DNA of 51,820 nucleotides from Armatimonadota bacterium. GTDB taxonomy: Bacteria > Armatimonadota > JADLDR01. Of the stretch, positions 24,787-33,229 are shown one piece after another. The stretch lies in NCBI GenBank assembly GCA_020846535.1, contig JADLDR010000065.1:1-51820 (forward strand), read 5' to 3'. Each line of letters opens with the position of its first letter. Positions within the stretch are counted from its first letter, which is position 1. The position numbers and the translations under genes are program-made. Below the pieces are notes generated by a model. It ran no database searches, was not told the origin of the DNA, and saw only the letters and a list, made by a program, of their open reading frames with translations.

Positions 24787-26073
24787 TTGGATATTCAAAC
24801 AAACCCGAACGGTTCCGATTCCGGAACCTTCGCCGGAACGGTCGTTTCGGTTTCGCAGGGACGATGTAAAATTCAGAACGGCCAAATCTATGACGGCATT
24901 CTCCCCAAAAACCTGACCCTTCGGCAGCAGAGCGAACTGGCTGTCGGGGATGAAGTTATCTCCCGGCAAGTGGACCGCGCCTTCTGCCGGGTGGAGAAAG
25001 TGCTGCCCCGCCGGACGGTTCTCAGCCGGAAAGACCCGAAGGCCCCGCATATCGAGCGCATCATCGCCGCCAATATCGATATCGTCGTCGTGGTGGTATC
25101 CATCAAGGAACCGCCGCTTCGCCTCAAGCTGATCGACCGCTATCTGGTGGCTGTCAGCGCCGGAGGCGCAAAACCGCTCCTCTGTGTCAATAAAATAGAC
25201 CTGGTTCATGCGAATGGGCGCAGACAGGCGGAGGATGCGCTTCGACCGTATCGAGATCAGGGCGTTCCCGTGGCGTTCTGCTCCGCGGAGACCGGCCAGG
25301 GGATGGAGGAATTGAAGCGCCTGCTGTCCGGCAATCTGTGCGTTTTCAGCGGGCACAGCGGGGTAGGGAAGAGTTCGCTTCTCCATGCCCTCGATCCCGG
25401 ATCGAACCCGGCAGTCGATGCGGTTCGCAAGGGCGACCGGAAGGGAAGGCATACCACGACCGCTTCCGCCTTATACGAACTGGCGGACGGCCTCCGCGTT
25501 ATCGATACCCCGGGCGTGCGCGAGTTCGGCCTGAGCCGCATCGAGCCGTCTGAATTGAAAAGCTATTTTTCGGAATTCGACGCTTATGCAACCGGCTGCC
25601 GGTTCGCGAATTGTTCCCATCTGGAAGAACCCGGCTGCCGCGTCCGCCTTGCGGTTCGCGATGGGCTGATACCCCGGGCGCGCTATGCCAGTTACCGCCG
25701 CCTGATGGGGGAAGAGGACGCCCCGCCACCGGCAGAGAATCAAAATCCTGAAACCGGATTCCGCTGCGCTCATTGCGGCAATACCGTTTTGGCGGAAGGC
25801 GCAGGCTCCAGTCACCGCAACCACTGCCCGCGCTGCCTGTGGAGCCTTCACCTCGACAATCGGCCCGGAGATCGCGCTGCCTGCTGCGGCGGCCTGATGG
25901 AGCCGGTGGCGGTCTGGGTCAGGGAGAAAGGAGAATGGGCCGTCATTCACCGATGCAAGGAATGCGGCGCAATGGCCTCCAACCGCATCGCCGCCGATGA
26001 CAACGAAACGCTCCTCCTTTCCATCGCCGTCAGGCCCCTTTCTATGCCGGCATTTTCGTTGGAACGCCTCTGA
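24787..26073 (+). CDS. rsgA: Ribosome-maturation GTPase RsgA fused to a C-terminal RNHCP zinc domain
   Basis: RsgA (YjeQ) is a circularly permuted GTPase that checks the decoding centre of the 30S subunit late in assembly. The 428-residue protein has an OB fold (about 15-75), then G4 NKID (135-138), G1 GHSGVGKSS (189-197), G3 DTPG (240-243) and the zinc knuckle CRFANCSH...C (Cys271, Cys276, His278, Cys284). That completes a normal RsgA by about 310. Residues about 324-415 add an RNHCP domain: FRCAHCG, SSHRNHCPRC, DRAACCGGLMEPVAVWV, HRCKECGAMASNRIAADDN. TTG 24787 is the only plausible start: the frame upstream runs through a terminator, and the nearby ATG (24769) is out of frame. AGAGGG lies about nine bases before it. 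Confidence 0.9.
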   Translation: MDIQTNPNGSDSGTFAGTVVSVSQGRCKIQNGQIYDGILPKNLTLRQQSELAVGDEVISRQVDRAFCRVEKVLPRRTVLSRKDPKAPHIERIIAANIDIVVVVVSIKEPPLRLKLIDRYLVAVSAGGAKPLLCVNKIDLVHANGRRQAEDALRPYRDQGVPVAFCSAETGQGMEELKRLLSGNLCVFSGHSGVGKSSLLHALDPGSNPAVDAVRKGDRKGRHTTTASALYELADGLRVIDTPGVREFGLSRIEPSELKSYFSEFDAYATGCRFANCSHLEEPGCRVRLAVRDGLIPRARYASYRRLMGEEDAPPPAENQNPETGFRCAHCGNTVLAEGAGSSHRNHCPRCLWSLHLDNRPGDRAACCGGLMEPVAVWVREKGEWAVIHRCKECGAMASNRIAADDNETLLLSIAVRPLSMPAFSLERL

Positions 26074-26114
26074 TTGAAGCGGGACTTTTCGCTCGATATA
26101 TGCGCGAGGCGCAG

Positions 26115-26141
26115 GGAGGGCGGCCCGATGGGTCGCCCTCC
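26115..26141 (+). terminator. Strong hairpin after rsgA, possible terminator
   Basis: A 12-bp stem (GGAGGGCGGCCC and GGGTCGCCCTCC, one G-U pair) with the three-base loop GAT, 40 bases after the rsgA stop. The T-run (CTGTTTTTC) begins about 14 bases later, so classical termination is uncertain. Confidence 0.45.
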
Positions 26142-26315
26142 TGAGCGAAGGCCTGTTTTTCACATTTATTCCTACTGAAAACCCCACCTCCTGACCGATA
26201 ATCAAAAGAAATCGACGGCCAGGCAGGGAAAATACCGATAAAGGTGGAATTACTATCCGTGTTTATCTCGTACTTCCGGGCAAAAGAGCCGTCAGCACGA
26301 ATGAGGTGACCCGTT

Positions 26316-27998
26316 ATGTCTTTGCGTGTCGCACTGGTCAGCGTTCTCTTTTTCCTCAGCGTTCCCTTTCTCGGGGCGGATGCGCCCGCATCACGCTACA
26401 TTGTTTTCGGAGAGACCGTAGCATGTTCCTCCCCGGTCATTCTGCGCCAGGGGCGACTCTATGTCCCACTGAATGAGTCATGCCAGTGGCTCCGGGTGGA
26501 AGCGAATCTACAGGGCGAAACCGTCACTCTCCGCGGTAGGGGCGGCGAAGCTCGCCCGCCTGTGGCGATGTCGAACGGAACGCGGTATGTGCCGGCCGGC
26601 GCGCTGGCCGAAGCCGCGTCCGCCGATATCGTCTGGGATGCCGCCCAGCGCACACTGGTGATATCGGGCCGCCTTCAGGATGTGTTTATGGAGGGTTCCG
26701 TGCTTCGCCTCTCCCTGGCGTCTCCCGGCAAACCGCCCCGATGGCGGATAGGCCGGCTGCATAACCCGGAACGCCTTTTTATCGATTTGCCGGGTCTCCG
26801 GTGCGTCCGGTTGGGGAGCAAAGAGTTCGCCGGCAGCCCGGTCGCCCGGATTCGCACCGGGCAGTTCAAGCCGGAAATCGCCCGGGTGGTCATTGAACTC
26901 AGGCAGAAAGCGTCCGCCCGATGGCAGCCTACGGAAGACCCGTCCCTGATGGAATTTCTTCTGGAGCCGGAAACGGGCAGAAAAAGGATGGAAAAGCCTC
27001 CCCGGTATTCAACCGAAAAGCCTCCTGCGGCGTCCAATATAACGAAAGCACCGCCAAAGAAATCCTCTATCCCTGCACAGGTCACGAACATCCGCATCGA
27101 AAGCGCCGATGAATCGAAAGCCAGGATATGGGTCGAAACCAGCGGCAGCGCCAGAAGCAAGCCCTTCTTCCTCAGAAACCCGGTGCGGCTGGCTGTCGAT
27201 GTGCAGAACGCCACCCTGGGGGCGCTCGGCAGCATCGATGTGCCGGAAAACCCCATCGTGAAGGGCATCCGGGCGGCCCAGTTCAAAACGGATGTCGCCC
27301 GGATCGTGCTGGACTTGAGCCGCATGGTGACTTTCAGCGTGGTCAGTTCCTCGAACCCTTCCGGCTTCTGGATGGAACTGGGGATGCCGGAGGGAAGCCC
27401 GGGGAGCCTGCCCGGAAAGACCGTTGTGGTCGACCCGGGGCATGGAGGCAAAGACACAGGAACCCGGGGCCTGTCGCTGAGGCTTCTGGAGAAAGATATC
27501 AATCTGGATATCGCCTTGCGCCTGGAGAGCCTGCTGCGGGCCGCCGGGGTCAATGTTCTTTTGACCCGCCGTGAGGATGTCTTCATATCCTTGAGCGACC
27601 GGGTGGCCTTTGCCGAGGCGAACGCCGCCGATTTTTTCATCAGCATCCACTGCGATAACTCTGGGGGAAGCCGCTCCGTTTCGGGCACGAAAACCTACTA
27701 TCATGGACGCCGTCCGGAAAATATCCCTCTGGCCCAGGCCATCCAGTCCGGCCTGGTCGGCTCCATGGGCACCCGGGATCAAGGGGTGCGGGCCGACACA
27801 ACCGTTTACGGGATCGGTTTCCATGTGATCCGAAATACAGACATGCCCGGCGTTCTGGTCGAAACGGCCTACCTCAGCAACCCGGATGAGGAAGCCCTCC
27901 TCAGCGACCCGGCAGTCCGGCAAAAAGGGGCCGAAGGCATCTGCAACGGCCTGAAAGTTTTTGTCGAGGGCTACGATGCGGAAGGGGCCGGGCGATGA
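26316..27998 (+). CDS. N-acetylmuramoyl-L-alanine amidase with AMIN domains
   Basis: A periplasmic peptidoglycan amidase (Amidase_3) cleaving the bond between MurNAc and the stem peptide. Order: signal peptide (residues 1-20), copper-amine-oxidase-like N-terminal domain (about 40-115, LYVPLNESCQWL, RYVPAGALAEA), two AMIN domains (about 120-215 and 255-355) that target the enzyme to envelope sites, and the catalytic domain from about 367. Zinc and catalytic residues are His376 (DPGHGGKD), Glu392 (LLEKDINLDI), His445 (SIHCDN) and Glu516 (VLVETAYL). At 560 residues it is long because of the extra N-terminal domains. It overlaps the GerMN gene by four bases, and the following genes run on without gaps. 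Confidence 0.93.
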   Translation: MSLRVALVSVLFFLSVPFLGADAPASRYIVFGETVACSSPVILRQGRLYVPLNESCQWLRVEANLQGETVTLRGRGGEARPPVAMSNGTRYVPAGALAEAASADIVWDAAQRTLVISGRLQDVFMEGSVLRLSLASPGKPPRWRIGRLHNPERLFIDLPGLRCVRLGSKEFAGSPVARIRTGQFKPEIARVVIELRQKASARWQPTEDPSLMEFLLEPETGRKRMEKPPRYSTEKPPAASNITKAPPKKSSIPAQVTNIRIESADESKARIWVETSGSARSKPFFLRNPVRLAVDVQNATLGALGSIDVPENPIVKGIRAAQFKTDVARIVLDLSRMVTFSVVSSSNPSGFWMELGMPEGSPGSLPGKTVVVDPGHGGKDTGTRGLSLRLLEKDINLDIALRLESLLRAAGVNVLLTRREDVFISLSDRVAFAEANAADFFISIHCDNSGGSRSVSGTKTYYHGRRPENIPLAQAIQSGLVGSMGTRDQGVRADTTVYGIGFHVIRNTDMPGVLVETAYLSNPDEEALLSDPAVRQKGAEGICNGLKVFVEGYDAEGAGR

Positions 27999-28519
27999 AG
28001 CGGTTCATCTATTTCGCTGTCGGCATCGCCCTCAGCATCGGGGCCGCCTATCTGGGGATGCGGGGGTCGTCCGGAACCGAGGTTGCCGAAGGCAGGCCGC
28101 AGAAAGCCGGGTCGACCGTTTACCTGCCCGCCGGAAACCAGGGCGAGCCGGAATTGAAGCCGAAACCGCTTCCGATAGCTTCCCGCGATAAGCGGAGGCA
28201 GGCGGAGGCAGTGATAGGTGCGCTCATCAAGCCGGGGGAAGGGAAGAAGTCGCCTCTGCCGCCGGGAACGCGGCTGCGCTCAGTGAGTGTGGAAAGCGAC
28301 CTGGCGACCGCGGATTTCAGCCGGGAACTGGTGGATAATTTCCCGGGCGGCTCGCAGTGGGAATCGCTGGTGGTAGAATCGCTGGTGCTTTCCCTGACCC
28401 GCATCGAAGGCATCCGGCAAGTGCAGATACTGGTGGAAGGAGAAAAGGTCGAATCGCTGGGAGAACACATAGAGATAGCTCAGCCCCTCACGAGGGAAAT
28501 GGTCGCTCCCGCCCGCTAG
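27995..28519 (+). CDS. GerMN domain protein, membrane-anchored
   Basis: A 174-residue protein with an N-terminal membrane helix (FIYFAVGIALSIGAAYLGM) and a GerMN domain: LPPGTRLRSVSVESDLATADF, then [25 protein letters not shown]. GerMN domains occur in the Bacillus spore germination protein GerM and in envelope proteins of many phyla; the biochemical role is unknown. Pairing with an amidase and murI suggests cell-wall work. The ATG overlaps the amidase stop (ATGA). Its own stop (TAG 28517-28519) lies within the frame of murI, which has no clean start of its own. Confidence 0.85.
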   Translation: MKRFIYFAVGIALSIGAAYLGMRGSSGTEVAEGRPQKAGSTVYLPAGNQGEPELKPKPLPIASRDKRRQAEAVIGALIKPGEGKKSPLPPGTRLRSVSVESDLATADFSRELVDNFPGGSQWESLVVESLVLSLTRIEGIRQVQILVEGEKVESLGEHIEIAQPLTREMVAPAR

Positions 28520-29346
28520 ATCGAAGCGCCCCTGTCGGGGTATTCGACTCCGGACTGGGCGGGCTTTCTGTTGTCAGGCAGCTTCGCATCGCGCTCCCCC
28601 GGGAGCGCCTCATATATGTCGGTGACACGGCGCACGTCCCCTACGGGGGGCGTCCTCTGGAAGAAGTGGAGCGTTTCGCCCTGGAGATTACCCGATTTCT
28701 GCGGGACTGCGGGGTGAAAATGGTCATTATGGCCTGCAACATCTCTTCGGCGGTCGCCCTTCAAAGCGCCCGCGAGCGATTTTCGGATATGTCGATCCTG
28801 GGAGTGGTGGAAGCCGGGGCGCGGGCGGGCCTGTCCGCTTCCCGGAACGGCAAGATCGGAGTGTTGGCGACCGCAGGGGCGGTTTTGAGCGGGGCTTATC
28901 CCTGCGCCCTTCGGAGGATATCCCCCGATACCGATGTGCGCCAGCAGCCGTGTCCCGCGTTTGTCCCCCTGGTGGAGGCCGGACAGTCCGACAGCCCGGA
29001 GGCGCGGGCCGCCGCGTCGGTCTACCTGGAAGCGTTTCGAAACGACAAAGTGGAAACGGTGATCCTGGGGTGTACCCACTATCCCTTCCTGCTTCCCGCT
29101 CTGAAAAGCGTCGGGGATGGCGCGATGCGCTTTGTCGATCCCTCCCAGGAGGCGGCCTGCGAGGCCCGTCATTATTTGGAGGCCCGGAATCTTCTTTCGG
29201 AAGCCCGGTCGGAAAACGACCTCTTTTACGTCAGCGGAGATCGAACGGGGTTCGTCGAACAGGGGAGCCGCTTCCTGGGGCGGCCTATCGAGACGATTTT
29301 CCCCTGTCGTTGGAACGAATCACAGGAACTGGAGGCATTGGATTGA
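28357..29346 (+). CDS. murI: Glutamate racemase (start unresolved)
   Basis: MurI makes D-glutamate for peptidoglycan. Conserved features: [12 protein letters not shown] near the true N-terminus (28534 onward), [11 protein letters not shown], catalytic Cys in [11 protein letters not shown] (ACNTAS is usual, so Thr is replaced by Ile), and the second Cys in [10 protein letters not shown]. The problem is the start: between the GTG at 28357 and the conserved Val codon at 28534 there is no in-frame ATG, GTG or TTG. The frame from 28357 would add about 59 unusual residues overlapping gerMN. A short indel near 28516-28533, a rare start codon (CTA/ATC region) or the long overlap could all explain it. 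The domain is intact from 28528. The stop TGA overlaps the TTG start of rph. Confidence 0.88.
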   Translation: MGIAGGRIAGAFPDPHRRHPASADTGGRRKGRIAGRTHRDSSAPHEGNGRSRPLDRSAPVGVFDSGLGGLSVVRQLRIALPRERLIYVGDTAHVPYGGRPLEEVERFALEITRFLRDCGVKMVIMACNISSAVALQSARERFSDMSILGVVEAGARAGLSASRNGKIGVLATAGAVLSGAYPCALRRISPDTDVRQQPCPAFVPLVEAGQSDSPEARAAASVYLEAFRNDKVETVILGCTHYPFLLPALKSVGDGAMRFVDPSQEAACEARHYLEARNLLSEARSENDLFYVSGDRTGFVEQGSRFLGRPIETIFPCRWNESQELEALD

Positions 29347-30074
29347 ACACCCGAGTGGATGGAAGGACGCCTGAGCAGATTCGGCCTGTACGCATCACCC
29401 GCGGCTTTATGAAGTACGCCGAAGGCTCCTGCCTGATCGAAGTCGGCGACACCCGCGTGATCTGCACAGCGTCCGTGGAGGAGAAAGTGCCTCCCTTTCT
29501 GAAGGGGTCGGGAACCGGCTGGGTGACCGCCGAATACGGCATGATTCCCCGCTCCTGCCGCACCCGCACCATGCGCGACTCGTCCAAAGGCCAGACGGGC
29601 GGGCGCACGATGGAAATCCAGCGGCTGGTCGGCCGCTCGCTCCGCTCGGTGGTGGACATGAAGGCCGTCGGGGAGCGCACCATCTGGCTGGACTGCGATG
29701 TCGTTCAGGCCGACGGCGGCACGCGAACCGCCTCCGTGACAGGCGCGTTCGTTGCCCTGGCCGAAGCTCTGGATCATCTGGTCAAGCAGAACCAGATCAA
29801 GCGCATTCCTCTTGCCGATATGCTGGCCGCCGTCTCGGTCGGCATCATCAACGGTGTCGAGATGCTCGATCTTTGTTACGATGAGGATTCCAGCGCCGCG
29901 GTGGATATGAATGTCATCATGACCGGCGGCGGCAAGCTGGTGGAAGTGCAAGGCACCGCCGAGGGAGCGCCCTTCGGTCGGGACAAATTGAACCGGCTCC
30001 TTGATCTAGCGGAACGCGGGATCGCCACTCTGCTCAAAAAACAAAAAGAGGCTCTCACCGATATTCTGCTATGA
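29343..30074 (+). CDS. rph: Ribonuclease PH
   Basis: RNase PH is a phosphorolytic 3'-5' exoribonuclease that trims tRNA 3' ends as a hexameric ring. The 243-residue protein has [11 protein letters not shown] at the N-terminus, AEYGMIPRS, the phosphate-binding [16 protein letters not shown] and the active-site [16 protein letters not shown]. The start is TTG 29343, overlapping the murI stop as TTGA, with ACTGGAGG seven bases upstream; the frame is open further 5' but only through murI. It overlaps rdgB by ATGA, the classical rph-rdgB pair. Confidence 0.95.
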   Translation: MNTRVDGRTPEQIRPVRITRGFMKYAEGSCLIEVGDTRVICTASVEEKVPPFLKGSGTGWVTAEYGMIPRSCRTRTMRDSSKGQTGGRTMEIQRLVGRSLRSVVDMKAVGERTIWLDCDVVQADGGTRTASVTGAFVALAEALDHLVKQNQIKRIPLADMLAAVSVGIINGVEMLDLCYDEDSSAAVDMNVIMTGGGKLVEVQGTAEGAPFGRDKLNRLLDLAERGIATLLKKQKEALTDILL

Positions 30075-30694
30075 GCGATTCGACACTCGTTTTAGCGACG
30101 CGCAATCCCCATAAAGCCCGGGAAATCGCGGCTCTCCTGTCAGGCCTGCCGGTCCGCCTGCTGACTCCTGACGACTTTCCGGGCCTTCCCGAAGTCGAGG
30201 AAACCGGCCGGACTTTCGAGGAAAACGCCCGCCTGAAAGCCGTCGCCCTGGCGCAGTCGACCGGGGAAATCGCTCTGGCCGACGATTCCGGCCTGGTCAT
30301 CGACGCTCTGGACGGCGCTCCGGGTGTCTATTCCAACCGCTTCGTTTCCCCCGGCGCTGCGCCGGAAGCCCGCAATCGCCATCTCCTGAAACTCCTCGAA
30401 AACACTCCTGAAGCAAAGCGCACGGCCCGCTTTATCGCGGTTGTGGCTATCGCTCCGCCCGGGGCGGATGCTTATCTGTGCAAAGGAGTCTGTGAGGGAT
30501 GGATCGCCCCCGAAATGCGGGGAAGCGGGGGGTTCGGCTATGACCCGATCTTCAGTCTGTCGGAAGGCAGCCGCACGATGGCCGAATTATCGCCGGAGGA
30601 GAAGAACGCGCTCAGCCATCGGGGAAAGGCGTTGAGGGCAGCCCGCCCGATTCTGGAGAGCCTTTTTACCGCAACCGCGGGGCGCGAGATTTGA
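30071..30694 (+). CDS. rdgB: XTP/dITP (non-canonical purine NTP) pyrophosphatase
   Basis: A Ham1/RdgB family house-cleaning enzyme that hydrolyses dITP, XTP and ITP to monophosphates, keeping them out of DNA and RNA. The 207-residue protein has the entry motif [12 protein letters not shown] and the catalytic [13 protein letters not shown], with GGFGYDPIF and [10 protein letters not shown] near the end. Length is normal. Its stop codon overlaps the -35 of the promoter for the exopolysaccharide cluster. Confidence 0.95.
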   Translation: MSDSTLVLATRNPHKAREIAALLSGLPVRLLTPDDFPGLPEVEETGRTFEENARLKAVALAQSTGEIALADDSGLVIDALDGAPGVYSNRFVSPGAAPEARNRHLLKLLENTPEAKRTARFIAVVAIAPPGADAYLCKGVCEGWIAPEMRGSGGFGYDPIFSLSEGSRTMAELSPEEKNALSHRGKALRAARPILESLFTATAGREI

Positions 30695-30719
30695 CAAATA
30701 CGAGGGGCCGTGCTATAAT
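30691..30719 (+). promoter_or_regulatory. Consensus sigma-70 promoter for the exopolysaccharide cluster
   Basis: TTGACA (30691-30696), a 17-base spacer and TATAAT (30714-30719), a perfect match to the housekeeping consensus. TGC lies directly before the -10, as it does in the tRNA promoter at 50806. The -35 overlaps the rdgB stop. It leaves a 5' leader of about 90 bases before the phosphohexomutase start. Confidence 0.85.
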
Positions 30720-30816
30720 AACGAGAATTTCAGCCGGTAACGATCAATTTTCATGGTTGCTTGATAGATCGTTTGCGTGAAACGGAACGCGAGTTGGAAG
30801 AGCGGGAGGAAAGTTA

Positions 30817-32238
30817 ATGATTCAGACCCCTAAGCTCATGTATAACTATCGTGGAGTCTATGACCAGGACTTGACCCATGAAGTCGCCTACTTCGCGGGA
30901 CTGTTTACCGGAGAGTATTATCGAGAGCGGTCGGGCAAGGAAGCACCGTTCATAATGGTCGGCAATGATCACCGATTTTCGAGCAACAGCATCAAGCATT
31001 ATCTGGTGCAGGGGCTGATCGAGGCCAATTGCAGCATCCTCGATGTCGGATGCCTGCCCACTTCGGTGGTCTCCTACCTCATTCGCAAAAAAGCCGACGG
31101 CGGCTGCGTCGTGACCGCCTCCCACAACCCGCCCGAACATAACGGCATCAAATGCTTCGACTCCAACGGAGGCGTTCTGAAGCCCGTGTCCGAGGAAGAG
31201 CTGATCGCCAGGGTCGTAGACCGGGTAGGGAGGGATGCCCGGATTCCCCGGAAGCTGATCACTCGCAATTACGCCATGATCGCCCCTGAACTGATGATCG
31301 AGGAATACGTCAAAGACCTCAACGAGAAAATCCGGCTTCAGAGCAATCTCAAGGTGGCGGTGGACTGCCGGTTGGGAACGGCTTATGTGATTATGCCCGC
31401 GCTCCTGGAGAGCTTCGGATGCGAGACCCGCCTCATTCACGATAACCTTCATCCTTATTTCCTCAAAGACGACGGCACCTATCTGAACCCCGAGCCCAAA
31501 GAAGACAACATCCCCGAAATCTGTTATTTTATGGAACAAGAACGGTGCGATATCGGTCTAATTTTCGATGGTGATTCCGACCGGAACGTGATTGTGGACA
31601 ACAGGGGGCATTATGTTCCCGACGATATCGTTCTTCTGCTGCTGGCTCTGGAATATGCCAGCCCTTCCAAGCCTGTTGTCGCGACCGTCGATACCTCGCT
31701 GATGGTTGAGCGCGAATTAACAAAACGAGGATATGGAATGACCAAAACCCCGGTCGGCGACCCCTTCGTCTCCGCTGTTTTGGAGCATTCCGATTCGACA
31801 TTCGGCGGAGTGCCCAACGGCCATTATATCTTCCCGGATTTCAACCTCTACAGCGACGGCATCTACTCGGCGGCGGTCATCCTCCGGTATGTCGCCAAAT
31901 GCAAGCAGAACGGGCGAACGCTTTCGGAGATGCTTGCCGAACTGCCGCGGACGTATCTCTCCAAAAGCAAATATCCTTTCGGGCGCACCCGCAAAGAATT
32001 TACCGATAAGGTTGCCCCGCGCCTTCAAGAGTTGTTTGCGAAAACGACCCCCGATGTGGACTATTTGAAAACCGATGACTGCGTGGTCGTCTCCCAGAAC
32101 GATACGGTCAAACTGATGGTGCGCTACAACCGTTGGGACAACAATTTCAATGTTCAGGCCGAGTCCCTGAATTCCCGCGAAGAATGCGACACCCACCGGG
32201 ATGCAATCATAAAAACGATCAAAGAGGCCATAAGCTGA
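30817..32238 (+). CDS. Phosphomannomutase/phosphoglucomutase
   Basis: An alpha-D-phosphohexomutase (473 aa) interconverting hexose 6-phosphate and 1-phosphate, supplying sugar-1-phosphate for nucleotide-sugar synthesis. The phosphoserine is Ser102 in TASHNPPEHNG. The Mg2+ loop is DGDSDRN (Asp251, Asp253, Asp255). The sugar-specificity region is likely GGVPNGHY. Glucose versus mannose preference is not decidable here. GGGAGG precedes the ATG, and the stop overlaps the next start (TGATG). It is the first gene of a 20-kb cluster on one strand. Confidence 0.9.
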   Translation: MIQTPKLMYNYRGVYDQDLTHEVAYFAGLFTGEYYRERSGKEAPFIMVGNDHRFSSNSIKHYLVQGLIEANCSILDVGCLPTSVVSYLIRKKADGGCVVTASHNPPEHNGIKCFDSNGGVLKPVSEEELIARVVDRVGRDARIPRKLITRNYAMIAPELMIEEYVKDLNEKIRLQSNLKVAVDCRLGTAYVIMPALLESFGCETRLIHDNLHPYFLKDDGTYLNPEPKEDNIPEICYFMEQERCDIGLIFDGDSDRNVIVDNRGHYVPDDIVLLLLALEYASPSKPVVATVDTSLMVERELTKRGYGMTKTPVGDPFVSAVLEHSDSTFGGVPNGHYIFPDFNLYSDGIYSAAVILRYVAKCKQNGRTLSEMLAELPRTYLSKSKYPFGRTRKEFTDKVAPRLQELFAKTTPDVDYLKTDDCVVVSQNDTVKLMVRYNRWDNNFNVQAESLNSREECDTHRDAIIKTIKEAIS

Positions 32239-33209
32239 TGAAAGGTTTGATATTGGCCGCGGGCAAGGGAACGCGGCTCAAACCATTGACGTTGACCCGG
32301 CCCAAACCCTTATTGCCAATCGCCGGCAAGTCGCTCCTGGAACACAACCTGGACAATCTTGTGGGTGCCGGTATCCAGGAAATAGGGGTTGTGGTTAACC
32401 CCCAATGCACGCAGATCTCCGAAGCGCTTTCCCACTACCCAGCTTCGCTGGAATTTATCCAGCAGCCGACCCTTGCGGGAACGGCGGATGCGCTCTATCA
32501 GGCCCGCGATTTTATCGGTGACGATAACTTTGTTCTGGTATTCGGGGATAACCTGACCAACGCGTCGGTATCGCAGCTTATCACGGTTTACAATCAATCC
32601 GACGTTGCGGGCGTCCTGGGCGTTTTCGATGGCGGAGATCCCCGCAAGCATGCGGTGATCCAGGTGGAGGACGGGCGTATTATCGATATAGAAGAGCGCC
32701 CCGCCCATCCCAAGAGTACCCTGACTTCTGCCGGAATGTTCGTGCTGGAACCCTCCATTTTTCAGGCCATCGAAGCCATCGAGCCTTCGCCTTCAGGGGA
32801 GTATTATTTGCCCGATGCGCTGCGCCTCATATTGAAGCAGTATTCTCTGGGATATGCGGTCATCAAGGGGTGGCGTATCAATGTCAATACCCCCAGAGAT
32901 ATGATCATGGCCCTGGGATTGACTCTGAACGAAGAGAACGGTTCCCCCGCTTCTGTCGCTGTCTCTGAAAGCGCCAACCTGGGTGATGGTGTCGTTTTGG
33001 AGGGTATTGTCTGGATCGGTAGCGGTTGCCATATAGAAAACAATGTTCATCTGGAGAATGCAATCTGCCTGGATGGCGCGCGAGTGGGGAAAGAAAGCAC
33101 TATACGCTGGGCCATACTGGAGGAAAATACTATCGTTCCCCGGCGCACCCGTCTTTCCTGCAGAGAGAATCCTGTGGTATATGCAAACGGCAGCGAATTG
33201 ATATCGTAA
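32238..33209 (+). CDS. Sugar-1-phosphate nucleotidyltransferase with left-handed beta-helix tail
   Basis: A 323-residue enzyme forming NDP-sugar (UDP-, dTDP- or GDP-type) from NTP and sugar-1-phosphate. The nucleotide-binding start is LILAAGKGTRLKPLT, with PKPLLPIAGK and the metal-binding VFGDN following. From about residue 245, hexapeptide-like repeats (LGDGVVLEGIVWIGSG, IENNVHLENA) suggest a left-handed beta-helix like those of GlmU or RmlA-like proteins. Start ATG 32238 overlaps the mutase stop; the frame also opens upstream inside the mutase, which is not used. With the mutase it makes the activated sugar for the polymer. The exact nucleotide is unknown. Confidence 0.9.
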   Translation: MKGLILAAGKGTRLKPLTLTRPKPLLPIAGKSLLEHNLDNLVGAGIQEIGVVVNPQCTQISEALSHYPASLEFIQQPTLAGTADALYQARDFIGDDNFVLVFGDNLTNASVSQLITVYNQSDVAGVLGVFDGGDPRKHAVIQVEDGRIIDIEERPAHPKSTLTSAGMFVLEPSIFQAIEAIEPSPSGEYYLPDALRLILKQYSLGYAVIKGWRINVNTPRDMIMALGLTLNEENGSPASVAVSESANLGDGVVLEGIVWIGSGCHIENNVHLENAICLDGARVGKESTIRWAILEENTIVPRRTRLSCRENPVVYANGSELIS

Positions 33210-33229
33210 TCAATTCGGATAAGATTTCT

